Shown: positions 48,779 through 59,426 of the stretch, in pieces
Layout of the letters: every line of letters starts with the position of its first letter
Position numbering within the stretch: the first letter of the stretch is position 1
Origin: Candidatus Limosilactobacillus intestinigallinarum
GTDB lineage: Bacteria > Bacillota > Bacilli > Lactobacillales > Lactobacillaceae
Direction of reading: 5' to 3'
Assembly (NCBI GenBank): GCA_019117285.1
Contig: DXAA01000011.1
Coordinates: forward strand, 1-64,000
Length of the DNA stretch: 64,000 bases
Program-made: the position numbers and the translations under genes
The notes under the pieces: generated by a model
What the model saw: only the letters and a program-made list of their open reading frames with translations
The model's database searches: none
What the model was told of the DNA's origin: nothing

Positions 48779-49549
48779 CTATCCCCGGACGGACTGACCG
48801 CCATCGACGATCAGTTCGGCCCCGTTGACGTACTTGGCCTCGTCACTGGCCAGGAAGAGGACCGGGTAGGCCACGTCCTCGGGATCACCGAGGTGGCCGA
48901 GCGGAATTCCGTCGATCAGTGAGTCCAGCAATTGCTTATTGAGGGTGAAGGCCTGCATCATTGGAGTAACGATCCAGCCAGGCAGGACGGAGTTGACCCG
49001 GATGTTATACTTGCCGAGGTCGCGAGCGGCCCCCTTGGTGAATGCCCGTGAGGCCCCCTTCGAAGCGGTGTACGGGGACGCTCCGGCGATCCCCTGGACA
49101 CTGGCGAGGGAGGAGATGTTGATGATTGAGCCGCCGCCGTTCTTCTTCATTACGGGAACGACGTGCTTCATTCCCAGGAAGTGGGCCATGGCGTTGGTAT
49201 CCATGAACCGGTGCCAGTCGGCAACTGTGGAGTCGGTCAGCCCGGACGTCTTATCGGTAACCCCGATCCCGGCATTGTTGACCAGGATGTCAATCTTGCC
49301 GAACTTATCGACTCCCTTGCTGATGGCATCGGCCCATTGGTCTTCCTGCGTGACGTCTAACTTCAGTGGCAGGATCACGTCACCATACTGTTCACGCAGG
49401 TTGTCCGCGTGCTGGTTGAGGAGTTTAGTATTGACGTCAGTTGCAATTACCTTCGCACCCTCTTTAACGAAGAGGGCCGTTTCGGCTGCCCCTTGGCCAC
49501 TCGCTGCTCCAGTGATCAATGCTACTTTATCAATCAGTCGTTTTGACAT
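48779..49549 (-). CDS. SDR-family oxidoreductase
   Basis: ALITGAASGQGAAETALF, LVNNAGIG, SPYTASKGA. Confidence 0.94.
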   Translation of the reverse strand: MSKRLIDKVALITGAASGQGAAETALFVKEGAKVIATDVNTKLLNQHADNLREQYGDVILPLKLDVTQEDQWADAISKGVDKFGKIDILVNNAGIGVTDKTSGLTDSTVADWHRFMDTNAMAHFLGMKHVVPVMKKNGGGSIINISSLASVQGIAGASPYTASKGASRAFTKGAARDLGKYNIRVNSVLPGWIVTPMMQAFTLNKQLLDSLIDGIPLGHLGDPEDVAYPVLFLASDEAKYVNGAELIVDGGQSVRG

Positions 49550-49745
49550 ATATAAGATCTCCCTTGATATGGTTTAAAACGTTATTTACATGATAGCAAC
49601 AAATGCCGGTGATGGGTACTTAAATTTAAGTTACTTGTATATTAAAAGTAGTTTAAAATTATCGAAATAACCATGAGCCATAATAGTTGCTTGCCTTATT
49701 CAAATGATCCATCATTGTTATAGCTGTTAAGCGAGGGGAGAGAGA

Positions 49746-50435
49746 GTGATGAAACGCCTTTTATTTTTAGTAAGTACATTGTTGGCCCTCAGCGGAGCCG
49801 GTGCACCGGTCCAGGCGGCTGACGTTTCTTCCATTAATAACCAGTCGGCAGTCTTCAGTAATGATGACGGGCAATCAACTACCTTGGATGATTCCACCCA
49901 AGCCAATCGGGCGGCGGCCAAGAGTCTGCGGATCCCATCGCGGACCCCAACGCCGACCGAGGGCTACCGGTGGCCAACCCGCAGTCTGAAGATCTATATG
50001 GCAACCCAGGATAAGCCTCTTCAGCAGGCTTTCCGGGACGCGGTACGGGCCTGGAATAAGACGGGGGCCGTCCACATTAAGTGGTGTCACGATGAGGACC
50101 GCGCTGATATCATTGCCCGCGATGGTTCCTTGTCCAGCACGGCGCCAACGCCGACCGTGGGCTATACCTCCGCCCAGCTGGGTTCGACCAGTACCGAGTA
50201 TAATCCTGACACCCACGCCCTCATTCAGGCCAAGTCGACCCTGGACCCCAATCAATTGGACTATACCAGCCGCCACTTTCGGACGGCGGTTGCCGAACAT
50301 GAGTTGGGCCATTCCCTGGGCCTGGCCCACGCCCCAGAGTATATGCATAGTGTCATGATTCCACGAAATGTCCGGACCGGGATCACCAAGGAAGACCGGA
50401 CGACAATCCGGCTGCTCTATGGTCTTGATCGGTGA
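49746..50435 (+). CDS. Secreted matrixin-family metalloprotease
   Basis: Signal peptide ending VQAADV; zinc site VAEHELGHSLGLAH; downstream Met (SVMIP). Confidence 0.85.
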   Translation: MMKRLLFLVSTLLALSGAGAPVQAADVSSINNQSAVFSNDDGQSTTLDDSTQANRAAAKSLRIPSRTPTPTEGYRWPTRSLKIYMATQDKPLQQAFRDAVRAWNKTGAVHIKWCHDEDRADIIARDGSLSSTAPTPTVGYTSAQLGSTSTEYNPDTHALIQAKSTLDPNQLDYTSRHFRTAVAEHELGHSLGLAHAPEYMHSVMIPRNVRTGITKEDRTTIRLLYGLDR

Positions 50436-50439
50436 CCGA

Positions 50440-50458
50440 ATTGTGAGTGCTTCACAAT
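50440..50458. promoter_or_regulatory. Inverted repeat ATTGTGA-gtgct-TCACAAT (Rex-like or weak terminator)
   Basis: 7-bp arms; further TTGTGAA half-sites at 50569, 50581 and 50628. Confidence 0.4.
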
Positions 50459-50670
50459 CCTGTTACTTTTAGTTAGTGATATAATTTAATTTTTATAATT
50501 GGTTTGCCTGGGCGAATTCTAGTAATAACGCTGCCATTGCCAATTTAATCGTGAGTGGTCCGCTTTCATTGTGAATTTTTTTGTGAAATAGCCTTTAAAA
50601 AATGAGCTTGTTCTGCTATCATAATAATTGTGAAAAATATAACATGTCTTTGAGAAGGAGATCTTACCTT

Positions 50671-51693
50671 ATGAAAGCTGCTGTTATTAATGATCCAGTA
50701 GATGGATACGTTACTGTTAAGGATGTTAAGCTTCGTGACCTCAAGCCAGGCGAAGCTTTAGTTGACATGGAATACTGTGGTCTTTGCCACACCGACCTTC
50801 ACTGTGCTGCCGGTGACTTCGGTAAGAAGCCAGGCCGGATTATCGGTCACGAAGGTGTCGGCCGTGTATCCAAGGTTGCCCCTGGTGTTACCTCATTGAA
50901 GGTTGGGGACCGGGTATCAATCGCTTGGTTCTTCAAGGGCTGTGGCCACTGTGAATACTGCCTGACTGGTCGTGAAACTCTTTGCCGGAACGTCCTGAAC
51001 GCTGGTTACACTGCTGATGGTGCCATGGCACAACAATGCATCGTCCCAGCTGACTACGCCGTTAAGGTTCCAGAAGGCTTGGACCCCGTTGAAGCTACCT
51101 CACTGACCTGTGCCGGTGTTACGATGTACAAGGCACTGAAGGTTGCCGACATCAAGCCTGGTCAATGGGTATCAATCGTTGGTGCTGGTGGTCTTGGTAA
51201 CCTCGGTATCCAATTTGCTCACAACGTCTTCGGTGCCCACGTTATCGCCGTTGATGGTAACGAAGACAAGCTGAAGGCTGCTAAGGAAAACGGTGCTGAA
51301 ATCTGCATCAACCGTCACGATAACAACGTTGACGAACAGATCCAAGAAAAGGTCGGCGGTGTTCACGCTGCAGTTGTTACTGCTGTTACGACTGCTGCCT
51401 TCGACCAAGCCGTTAACTCCCTTCGTCCAGATGGCCGCTTAGTTGCCGTTGCCCTTCCACAAGGTGACATGAAACTGAACATTGCCAAGACGGTTCTGGA
51501 TGGGATTATCGTTGCCGGTTCCCTGGTTGGTACCCGTCAAGACCTGGCAGAATGCTTCCAATTCGGTGCTGAAGGTAAGGTTCACCCAATCGTTCACACT
51601 CGTAAGCTTTCTGAAATCAACGACATGATTCAAGAACTCAAGGACAACAAGGTTGTTGGCCGGAACGTTGTTGACTTCAGTCTTGAAGACTAG
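50671..51693 (+). CDS. adhP: Zinc-dependent alcohol dehydrogenase AdhP
   Basis: [60 protein letters not shown]. Confidence 0.93.
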   Translation: MKAAVINDPVDGYVTVKDVKLRDLKPGEALVDMEYCGLCHTDLHCAAGDFGKKPGRIIGHEGVGRVSKVAPGVTSLKVGDRVSIAWFFKGCGHCEYCLTGRETLCRNVLNAGYTADGAMAQQCIVPADYAVKVPEGLDPVEATSLTCAGVTMYKALKVADIKPGQWVSIVGAGGLGNLGIQFAHNVFGAHVIAVDGNEDKLKAAKENGAEICINRHDNNVDEQIQEKVGGVHAAVVTAVTTAAFDQAVNSLRPDGRLVAVALPQGDMKLNIAKTVLDGIIVAGSLVGTRQDLAECFQFGAEGKVHPIVHTRKLSEINDMIQELKDNKVVGRNVVDFSLED

Positions 51694-51717
51694 TTAAATT
51701 CGATTTAATAATATCCT

Positions 51718-51756
51718 AGAACTACAAGGAATCTCGTTATTTCTTGTAGTTCTTTT
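51718..51756 (+). terminator. Intrinsic terminator after adhP
   Basis: AGAACTACAAG...CTTGTAGTTCT-TTT. Confidence 0.85.
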
Positions 51757-51805
51757 CGTTTAGGGCGTTATTCGGGCAGAATTTAGCAAAATATGGTAAA
51801 ATAAT

Positions 51806-51822
51806 GGTCAAGATTAGTCAGA
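51806..51822 (+). promoter_or_regulatory. CtsR operator
   Basis: GGTCAAG-ATT-AGTCAGA, near match to direct repeat RGTCAAANANRGTCAAA, just upstream of ctsR. Confidence 0.65.
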
Positions 51823-51839
51823 TGATGGAGGGCGATGAA

Positions 51840-52307
51840 ATGGAGAACCGAAGTATTTCGGACGTTATTGAAGCATATCTCAAAGAGATCTTTGGCAACG
51901 ATACCCAGATCGAGATTCGTCGTTCTGAAATTGCTGATCATTTTAACGTTGTTCCATCACAAATTAACTATGTGATTAAGACCCGATTCACCATTCAGAA
52001 TGGCTACCTTGTTCAGAGTAAACGGGGCGGTGGTGGCTATATCCGCATCGAGCGGGTTAATTTACTTGGCGACGTGGATGTGCTAAACTCACTGGTCCAG
52101 GCAATTGGTGACTCAATTCGCGAACGGGACGCGTTTGCGATTATTCAAACGCTTTATAATGAAAAGGTGATTTCACAACGTGAGGGTGACCTGATGCTGG
52201 TGGCACTATCGAAACAGACTTTAGCAGTTGATGATACCAATATGGAGAATAAACTTCGCGCACGGATTTTAGTTTCATTTCTTAATCGATTACGGTATGA
52301 AAGTTAG
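51840..52307 (+). CDS. ctsR: Transcriptional repressor CtsR
   Basis: ISDVIEAYLKEIF, RSEIADHFNVVPSQINYVIKTRF, GGGGYIRI. Confidence 0.96.
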   Translation: MENRSISDVIEAYLKEIFGNDTQIEIRRSEIADHFNVVPSQINYVIKTRFTIQNGYLVQSKRGGGGYIRIERVNLLGDVDVLNSLVQAIGDSIRERDAFAIIQTLYNEKVISQREGDLMLVALSKQTLAVDDTNMENKLRARILVSFLNRLRYES

Positions 52308-52310
52308 AGG

Positions 52311-54815
52311 ATGATGCAGATGGATAACATGTTTACACCTAGCGCCAAGCACGTTTTAGCGATTGCTCATGAGCAGGCAAAGTACTTTAAGCACCAGGCC
52401 GTGGGGACCGAACACCTCCTGCTGGCCCTGTCGATGGATAAAGACGGCATTGCCAACAAGATCTTTGAGCAGTTCTCAATCACGAGCGATGATATTCGCG
52501 AAGAGATTGAACGGCTGATCGGCTACGGGACGATGGATGACCTTGGCCCGGCCGATTATCTGCCATACTCACCAAAGGCCAAACAGGTTCTGGCACTGGC
52601 GGGGCGTGAAGCTCAACAGATGCATGCCTTGAAGATTGGGACCGAGCACTTGCTCCTAGCCCTGATTGCCGATGAAGGGGTTCTTTCATCCCGAATCCTG
52701 TACAGCCTAGACGTTTTGCCACGTCAGGTTCGCAAGGTTACCCTCCGGCGGCTCGGCATCTCTGAAAGTCAGGTTCGGCGACAGGCCGGCCAGAATAACA
52801 ACAATGCCCAGACGGCCGGAACCCCGACCCTGGATAAGTTGGCCCGGGATATGACCCAGTTAGCGCGGACCAAGCGGCTTGATCCGGTTGTCGGTCGGGA
52901 CAAGGAAATTAAACGCGTTGTCCAGATCTTGAGCCGCCGGACGAAGAATAACCCCGTCCTGATCGGGGAGCCGGGGGTCGGGAAGACGGCGATTGTCGAA
53001 GGCCTGGCCCAACGGATGATTGCTGGGACCGTTCCCGAGGAACTGGCCAACAAGCGCCTGATGGTCCTCGATATGGGGTCCCTGGTGGCCGGCACCAAGT
53101 ACCGTGGTGAGTTCGAGAACCGGCTGAAGAAGGTTATCGAGGAGATTCAAAACGACGGTCACGTCATCCTCTTCATTGATGAACTCCACACCCTGATCGG
53201 GGCTGGTGGTGCCGAGGGGGCTATCGATGCTTCAAACATTCTGAAACCGGCCCTGGCCCGGGGGGAACTGCAGACGATCGGGGCTACCACCCTGGACGAG
53301 TACCAAAAGTACATTGAATCCGATGCGGCCCTGGAGCGGCGGTTCGCCACCGTACAGGTCGATGAGCCAACGCCGGAGGCCACCCTGCAGATTCTAAAGG
53401 GGTTGCGGCCCAAGTATGAAGAACACCACCATGCCAAGATCACGGATGATGCCCTGGAACAAGCGGTTAAGCTCTCCGACCGTTACATCTCTGACCGGTT
53501 CTTGCCAGACAAGGCCATCGATCTGATGGATGAGTCAGCAGCGATGGTCCGGATTGATGCCGAGGAGAAACGGGACCGCCAGCCGTCCTTGCAGAGTAAG
53601 TTGGACGACCTGCGCACGGCCAAGGAGACGGCGATTGAGAACCAGAACTTCGACCGGGCAGCTCAGCTCCGCCAGGATGAGCTGACCTTGAAGGCCGAAC
53701 TGAATCGCCAGCAGCAGAAGATGGCCTCACGGACGGCGGCTAAGGGTGACTACCGGCTCAAGGTTACCGGTGAAGACGTCGCCAAGGTGGTTGCCGAATG
53801 GACCGGGGTCCCGTTGACCCAGCTGAAGAAGAGCGAGAGTGAACGCCTGGTCAACCTCGAACGGGTTCTCCACCGGCGGGTCATCGGCCAGGAAGAGGCC
53901 GTCAGTGCCGTGGCTAAGGCCATCCGGCGGGCCCGCAGTGGGCTGAAGGATCCTAACCGGCCGATTGGCTCCTTCATGTTCCTCGGACCAACCGGGGTTG
54001 GGAAGACTGAGCTGGCCAAGGCCCTGGCCGAGGCAATGTTTGGTTCCGAAGACAACATGATTCGAATTGACATGTCCGAATATATGGAGAAGTACAGTAC
54101 CAGCCGGTTGATTGGAGCGGCCCCGGGCTACGTCGGCTACGATGAAGGAGGCCAGTTGACCGAGAAGGTTCGTCAACACCCGTACTCGGTTGTTCTGCTG
54201 GATGAGGCCGAGAAGGCCCACCCGGACGTCTTCAACCTGCTTCTTCAGGTCTTAGACGACGGTTACCTGACCGATGCCAAGGGCCGCAAGGTTGACTTTC
54301 GGAACACGATTATCATTATGACCTCCAACCTAGGGGCTACCCAGCTCCAGGACGAGAAGGAGGTCGGCTTTGGGGCCAAGGACCTAAGTCACGACTACAA
54401 TGCTATGGCGGCCGCCATCAAGCAGCAGTTGAAACTGCACTTCCGGCCAGAGTTCCTCAACCGGATCGACGAGACGATTATTTTCCACTCCCTCAACAAG
54501 AAGGAGCTGCACCAGATCGTCAAGTTGATGGCTGGTGACCTGAGCACGCGGATTGCCGAGCAGGGGATCAACCTGAAGATCACCCCGGCTGCCATTGACG
54601 AGATTGCCAAAATTGGGTACAATCCGGCATATGGTGCCCGGCCACTGCGGCGGGCCCTCCAGGACCACGTTGAGGATAGCCTCAGTACGGCCCTACTGGA
54701 CGGGCAGATCAAGGTTGGCGATGACGTCACCATTGGCGCCCACCGCGGTCAGCTGACGATGAAGATCAAGAATTCAAACACGGCCAAGCCCATCTTGGTC
54801 AAGATGAATAAGTAA
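52311..54815 (+). CDS. clpC: ATP-dependent Clp protease ATP-binding subunit ClpC
   Basis: N-domain repeats, two Walker A motifs ([31 protein letters not shown]), UVR region. Confidence 0.96.
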   Translation: MMQMDNMFTPSAKHVLAIAHEQAKYFKHQAVGTEHLLLALSMDKDGIANKIFEQFSITSDDIREEIERLIGYGTMDDLGPADYLPYSPKAKQVLALAGREAQQMHALKIGTEHLLLALIADEGVLSSRILYSLDVLPRQVRKVTLRRLGISESQVRRQAGQNNNNAQTAGTPTLDKLARDMTQLARTKRLDPVVGRDKEIKRVVQILSRRTKNNPVLIGEPGVGKTAIVEGLAQRMIAGTVPEELANKRLMVLDMGSLVAGTKYRGEFENRLKKVIEEIQNDGHVILFIDELHTLIGAGGAEGAIDASNILKPALARGELQTIGATTLDEYQKYIESDAALERRFATVQVDEPTPEATLQILKGLRPKYEEHHHAKITDDALEQAVKLSDRYISDRFLPDKAIDLMDESAAMVRIDAEEKRDRQPSLQSKLDDLRTAKETAIENQNFDRAAQLRQDELTLKAELNRQQQKMASRTAAKGDYRLKVTGEDVAKVVAEWTGVPLTQLKKSESERLVNLERVLHRRVIGQEEAVSAVAKAIRRARSGLKDPNRPIGSFMFLGPTGVGKTELAKALAEAMFGSEDNMIRIDMSEYMEKYSTSRLIGAAPGYVGYDEGGQLTEKVRQHPYSVVLLDEAEKAHPDVFNLLLQVLDDGYLTDAKGRKVDFRNTIIIMTSNLGATQLQDEKEVGFGAKDLSHDYNAMAAAIKQQLKLHFRPEFLNRIDETIIFHSLNKKELHQIVKLMAGDLSTRIAEQGINLKITPAAIDEIAKIGYNPAYGARPLRRALQDHVEDSLSTALLDGQIKVGDDVTIGAHRGQLTMKIKNSNTAKPILVKMNK

Positions 54816-54820
54816 CGCTT

Positions 54821-54856
54821 TAGGAGCTGTCTTCACGATGAAGCAGCTCCTAATTT
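54821..54856 (+). terminator. Intrinsic terminator
   Basis: TAGGAGCTG...CAGCTCCTA-ATTT. Confidence 0.75.
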
Positions 54857-54943
54857 GCGTGAATTTGTGAATCCGTTGTCAAAAAACGCTGACTGGTAAT
54901 ATAATATTGATAAATGTGGATTTTTTAGGAGGATGTCAATGCA

Positions 54944-55552
54944 ATGAAACGAACGGAGCAGCTTGAAAAGACGCGGGCCGCGATTCTGCGGACGGCGACG
55001 CGGCTCTTCTTACAAAAGGGGTTTGCCCAAACGTCAACCCGGGATATTGCCAAGGAGATCGGGATCACCCAGCCGGCCCTATACCACCACTTCAGCGATA
55101 AAGAGGTACTCTTCTTAAACGTGATGACAAACTTTTCCGGTAAGGTTCGTCAGGATATCAATAAGGTCCTGCGCAAGCACAAACTATCGCCAGAGGACCA
55201 GCTCTTTGAAATCGTGAAGGTCCTGAAGAAACACCACCCAATCAGCATCTATGACCAGTACAATCAGGCCATGCAACTCCTTTCCAAGAGTGCCCAGCGG
55301 AAGTTCAACATGATCTTTGTGATGGATTACCTGGTACCAATTGGCGAGTACTTCAAGCAGCCTGAGGTTGGTCTCCGGGCGGATCTCCTGCCCAAGGAAG
55401 CGGCGGAACTCTTCCTGGCGAGCCTGACTCCTGTCTTTGGAACCTACCAAGTGATCGGTGGACACGCCATCAACAGTGACCAACGGACCAAGTTAATCAT
55501 TGATTGCATTATCAATGGCCTGAAACGGACGCCGAAGCAGGAAATTATTTAA
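54944..55552 (+). CDS. TetR/AcrR-family regulator
   Basis: ILRTATRLFLQKGFAQTSTRDIAKEIGITQPALYHHFSDKEVLF. Confidence 0.92.
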   Translation: MKRTEQLEKTRAAILRTATRLFLQKGFAQTSTRDIAKEIGITQPALYHHFSDKEVLFLNVMTNFSGKVRQDINKVLRKHKLSPEDQLFEIVKVLKKHHPISIYDQYNQAMQLLSKSAQRKFNMIFVMDYLVPIGEYFKQPEVGLRADLLPKEAAELFLASLTPVFGTYQVIGGHAINSDQRTKLIIDCIINGLKRTPKQEII

Positions 55553-55555
55553 TCC

Positions 55556-55584
55556 TTGACAATTAAATATATTGAGCTTATACT
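55556..55584 (+). promoter_or_regulatory. rpoB promoter
   Basis: TTGACA-17-TATACT. Confidence 0.8.
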
Positions 55585-55610
55585 ACAATAGTATGTAATT
55601 TGTGAGTTCA

Positions 55611-55696
55611 TTTGGGCCTGGTGATCTATTGTCCATCGGGTCCTGCAATAAAACCAAAGACAGTTGCTAACTGTTTTTGGATTTTTTTTGCCCAAA
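55611..55696 (+). promoter_or_regulatory. rpoB leader with upstream hairpin and intrinsic terminator (candidate Lacto-rpoB-type element)
   Basis: Hairpin GGGCCTGGTG/CATCGGGTCC (55614-55643); terminator CCAAAGACAGTT-gct-AACTGTTTTTGG (55654-55680) then A-T8. Confidence 0.7.
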
Positions 55697-55774
55697 AGTT
55701 GCTTTTGATGGTAATTGTAATCAAAATGTAACATTTGAAAATGGCTCACCCAACAAATTAGAGAGGTGAACAGT

Positions 55775-58700
55775 TTGGCCGGACATTTAGTAAAATACGG
55801 TAAGCACCGTACCCGTCGTAGTTACTCCCGGATTAAAGAAGTTCTCGAGTTGCCTAACCTGATTGAGATCCAGACTAATTCCTACAATTGGTTCATGGAC
55901 AAAGGGTTGCGGGAAATGTTTGATGACATTATGCCAATTGATGACTTCCAAGGTAAGCTTTCCCTGGAATTCGTTGACTATCAACTTTTAGAACCTAAGT
56001 ACACTGTTGATGAAGCACGTGAACACGATGCAAATTACTCAGCACCACTACACGTTACTTTACGGTTGACCAACCACGAAACTGGTGAGATCAAGTCGCA
56101 GGATGTTTTCTTCGGTGACTTCCCACTGATGACTGATCAAGGGACCTTCATTATTAACGGGGCCGAGCGGGTTATTGTTTCTCAATTAGTCCGTTCCCCT
56201 GGTGTCTACTATAATGAAGAAACCGACAAAAATGGTCGGCCAAGCTACGGTGCCACCTTCATTCCAAACCGTGGTGCCTGGTTGGAATACGAAACCGACG
56301 CTAAGAACGTTTCCTATGTCCGGATTGACCGGACCCGGAAGCTGCCAATGACCGAACTGGTTCGGGCACTGGGCTTCGGTTCTGATGACGAAATCATTGA
56401 TATGTTCGGCGGTGACAGTGAGACCTTGTCTTTGACCTTGGACAAGGATGTTCACAAGAACGCCGAAGACTCCCGGGTTGAAGAAGCCCTGAAGGATATT
56501 TATGAACGGCTGCGTCCAGGTGAACCAAAGACCGCTGACTCAGCCCGGAACCTGCTGACGGCCCGCTTCTTCGATCCTAAGCGTTACGACATGGCACCGG
56601 TTGGCCGTTACAAGACCAACAAGAAGCTGATGCTCAAGTACCGCCTGCTCGGCAACACCCTGGCCGAAACCCTGGCTGACCCTGACACTGGTGAAGTGTT
56701 GGCTCAAAAGGGTGACACGGTTACCAAGGAAGTCCTCAAGAAGCTGGAACCTTACCTGGACCGTGACGACTTCAAGATGGTTACCTACACGCCATCCGAC
56801 GAAGCCGTGGTTACCGATCCAGTTAAGCTCCAGAAGATCCTGGTTTACTCCAAGAAGGATCCAGAACGGGTTGTGCCGATCATCGGTAACGGCCACATTC
56901 CGTTGGAATACAAGCACATCGAACCAGCTGATATCCTGGCTTCCCTGAACTACTTCTTCAACCTGCAAGAAGGAATCGGCTCAACCGATGATATCGACCA
57001 CTTGGGTAACCGGCGGATTCGTTCCGTGGGTGAATTGTTGCAGAACCAATTCCGGATCGGTTTGGCCCGGATGGAACGGGTGGTTCGTGAACGGATGTCA
57101 ATTCAAGATCCTGACACCGTCACTCCACAACAGCTGATCAATATTCGGCCGGTGGTTGCCTCCATCAAGGAATTCTTCGGTTCTTCCCAGCTGTCTCAAT
57201 TCATGGACCAAACCAACCCACTGGGTGAACTGACCCACAAGCGGCGTCTGTCTGCCTTAGGTCCTGGTGGTTTAACGCGTGACCGGGCCGGTTATGAAGT
57301 CCGGGACGTGCACTACACCCACTACGGCCGGATGTGCCCAATTGAAACGCCTGAAGGACCAAACATTGGTCTGATTAACAGTCTTTCCTCATACGCCCGG
57401 GTTAACAAGTATGGCTTCATTGAAACGCCATACCGGCGGGTTTCCTGGAAGACCCACAAGGTTACGGACAAGATCGACTACCTGACGGCCGACGAAGAAG
57501 ATAACTTTGTGATTGCCCAAGCCAACTCACCACTGAATGACGATGGTTCATTCGTTGATGATGAGGTCATGGCTCGTGACAAGGATGAATACGTTGAAAC
57601 TAGTGTTGAGAACGTCGACTACATGGACGTTTCACCAAAACAAGTTGTCTCCGTCGCTTCCGCATGTATTCCATTCCTTGAAAACGATGACTCCAACCGT
57701 GCCCTGATGGGTGCCAACATGCAGCGGCAAGCTGTTCCGTTGCTCAACCCACACGCACCGCTGGTAAGTACTGGGATCGACTACAAGGCTGCGCATGACT
57801 CTGGGGTAGCCATGATTGCCAAGAAGGCCGGGACCGTGGAATACGTCGACGCCCGTGAAGTCCGGGTTCGTGAGGATGACGGCACGCTTGATACTTACAA
57901 GCTGATGAAGTTCCGTCGTTCCAACGGTGGTAAGAACTACAACCAACGGCCAATCGTCAAGGTCGGTGAACACGTCGATGCCGACGATGTCCTGGCCGAT
58001 GGTCCATCAATGGAACAAGGTGAACTGGCCCTTGGTCAAAACCCATTGATCGCCTTCATGACTTGGCAGGGTTACAACTTCGAAGATGCCATTGCCATCA
58101 ACGAACGTCTGGTTAAGGACGATGTCTACACGTCCATTCACATTGAATCCTACGAGTCTGAAGCGCGGGAAACTAAGCTAGGGCCTGAAGAAATGACGCG
58201 GGAAATTCCAAACGTCGGTGACGACGCCCTGAAGGACCTCGATGAAAACGGGATCGTCCGGGTCGGTGCCGAAGTTCATGATGGCGATATCTTGGTTGGT
58301 AAGGTTACGCCAAAGGGAATGACCGAACTGTCTGCCGAGGAACGGCTCCTGCACGCCATCTTCGGTGAAAAGTCCCGTGAAGTCCGTGACACCTCACTGC
58401 GGGTTCCTCACGGTGGTGGCGGAATTATTCAGGACGTCAAGGTCTTCACCCGTGAAAACGGGGACGAACTGTCACCAGGTGTTAACACCATGGTTCGGGT
58501 CTACATTGCCCAAAAGCGGAAGATCCAGGTTGGTGACAAGATGTCCGGTCGTCACGGTAACAAAGGGACGGTTTCCATTGTTATCCCTGAAGAAGATATG
58601 CCGTACATGCCAGATGGGACGCCAATCGACATCATGCTGAGTCCAATGGGTGTGCCAAGTCGTATGAACATCGGTCAGCTGCTTGAATTGCACCTGGGGA

Positions 58701-59383
58701 TGGCTGCTAAGCGGCTTGGTATCCACATGGCAACGCCAGTCTTCGATGGGGCTTCCGACAAGGACGTCTGGGACGCCGTTCGGGAATCTGGTTTCCCAGA
58801 AGACGGGAAGACGATCCTCTATGATGGTCGGACCGGTGAACCATTCGAAAACCGGATCGCCGTTGGTTCCATGCACTACCTGAAGCTGGCCCACATGGTT
58901 GATGATAAGATTCACGCCCGGTCAACTGGTCCTTACTCACTGGTTACCCAACAGCCACTGGGTGGTAAGGCACAATTCGGTGGTCAGCGGTTCGGTGAAA
59001 TGGAGGTTTGGGCCCTCGAAGCTTACGGTGCGGCCTACACCCTGCAGGAAATCCTGACCTACAAGTCCGATGATACGGTTGGTCGTGTCCGGACCTACGA
59101 TGCCATCATCAATGGTCAACCAATTCCAAAGCCAGGTGTCCCAGAATCATTCCGGGTTCTGGTTAAGGAACTCCAGGCCCTGGGTCTTGACATGAAGGTC
59201 CTCGATGGTAACCATCAGGAAGTTCAATTAAAGAACATGGATGAAGATGACTCCGAAGTTGTCAGTGTTGACGCCCTGGCCAAGTACGCCGAGCAGCACA
59301 ACACCGACAATGATAAGAAGAAAGAATCGGCTTCGAAGACCCCATCTGCATCAACGACTGAAGATAAAACTAAGCAAGATTAA
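55775..59383 (+). CDS. rpoB: DNA-directed RNA polymerase beta subunit
   Basis: About 1200-aa protein with canonical RpoB motifs; likely TTG start after GAGAGGTG. Confidence 0.97.
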   Translation: MAGHLVKYGKHRTRRSYSRIKEVLELPNLIEIQTNSYNWFMDKGLREMFDDIMPIDDFQGKLSLEFVDYQLLEPKYTVDEAREHDANYSAPLHVTLRLTNHETGEIKSQDVFFGDFPLMTDQGTFIINGAERVIVSQLVRSPGVYYNEETDKNGRPSYGATFIPNRGAWLEYETDAKNVSYVRIDRTRKLPMTELVRALGFGSDDEIIDMFGGDSETLSLTLDKDVHKNAEDSRVEEALKDIYERLRPGEPKTADSARNLLTARFFDPKRYDMAPVGRYKTNKKLMLKYRLLGNTLAETLADPDTGEVLAQKGDTVTKEVLKKLEPYLDRDDFKMVTYTPSDEAVVTDPVKLQKILVYSKKDPERVVPIIGNGHIPLEYKHIEPADILASLNYFFNLQEGIGSTDDIDHLGNRRIRSVGELLQNQFRIGLARMERVVRERMSIQDPDTVTPQQLINIRPVVASIKEFFGSSQLSQFMDQTNPLGELTHKRRLSALGPGGLTRDRAGYEVRDVHYTHYGRMCPIETPEGPNIGLINSLSSYARVNKYGFIETPYRRVSWKTHKVTDKIDYLTADEEDNFVIAQANSPLNDDGSFVDDEVMARDKDEYVETSVENVDYMDVSPKQVVSVASACIPFLENDDSNRALMGANMQRQAVPLLNPHAPLVSTGIDYKAAHDSGVAMIAKKAGTVEYVDAREVRVREDDGTLDTYKLMKFRRSNGGKNYNQRPIVKVGEHVDADDVLADGPSMEQGELALGQNPLIAFMTWQGYNFEDAIAINERLVKDDVYTSIHIESYESEARETKLGPEEMTREIPNVGDDALKDLDENGIVRVGAEVHDGDILVGKVTPKGMTELSAEERLLHAIFGEKSREVRDTSLRVPHGGGGIIQDVKVFTRENGDELSPGVNTMVRVYIAQKRKIQVGDKMSGRHGNKGTVSIVIPEEDMPYMPDGTPIDIMLSPMGVPSRMNIGQLLELHLGMAAKRLGIHMATPVFDGASDKDVWDAVRESGFPEDGKTILYDGRTGEPFENRIAVGSMHYLKLAHMVDDKIHARSTGPYSLVTQQPLGGKAQFGGQRFGEMEVWALEAYGAAYTLQEILTYKSDDTVGRVRTYDAIINGQPIPKPGVPESFRVLVKELQALGLDMKVLDGNHQEVQLKNMDEDDSEVVSVDALAKYAEQHNTDNDKKKESASKTPSASTTEDKTKQD

Positions 59384-59426
59384 TCGTTCTTCAACTGAGA
59401 TTTACTGAAATAAGGAGGAACATCCT

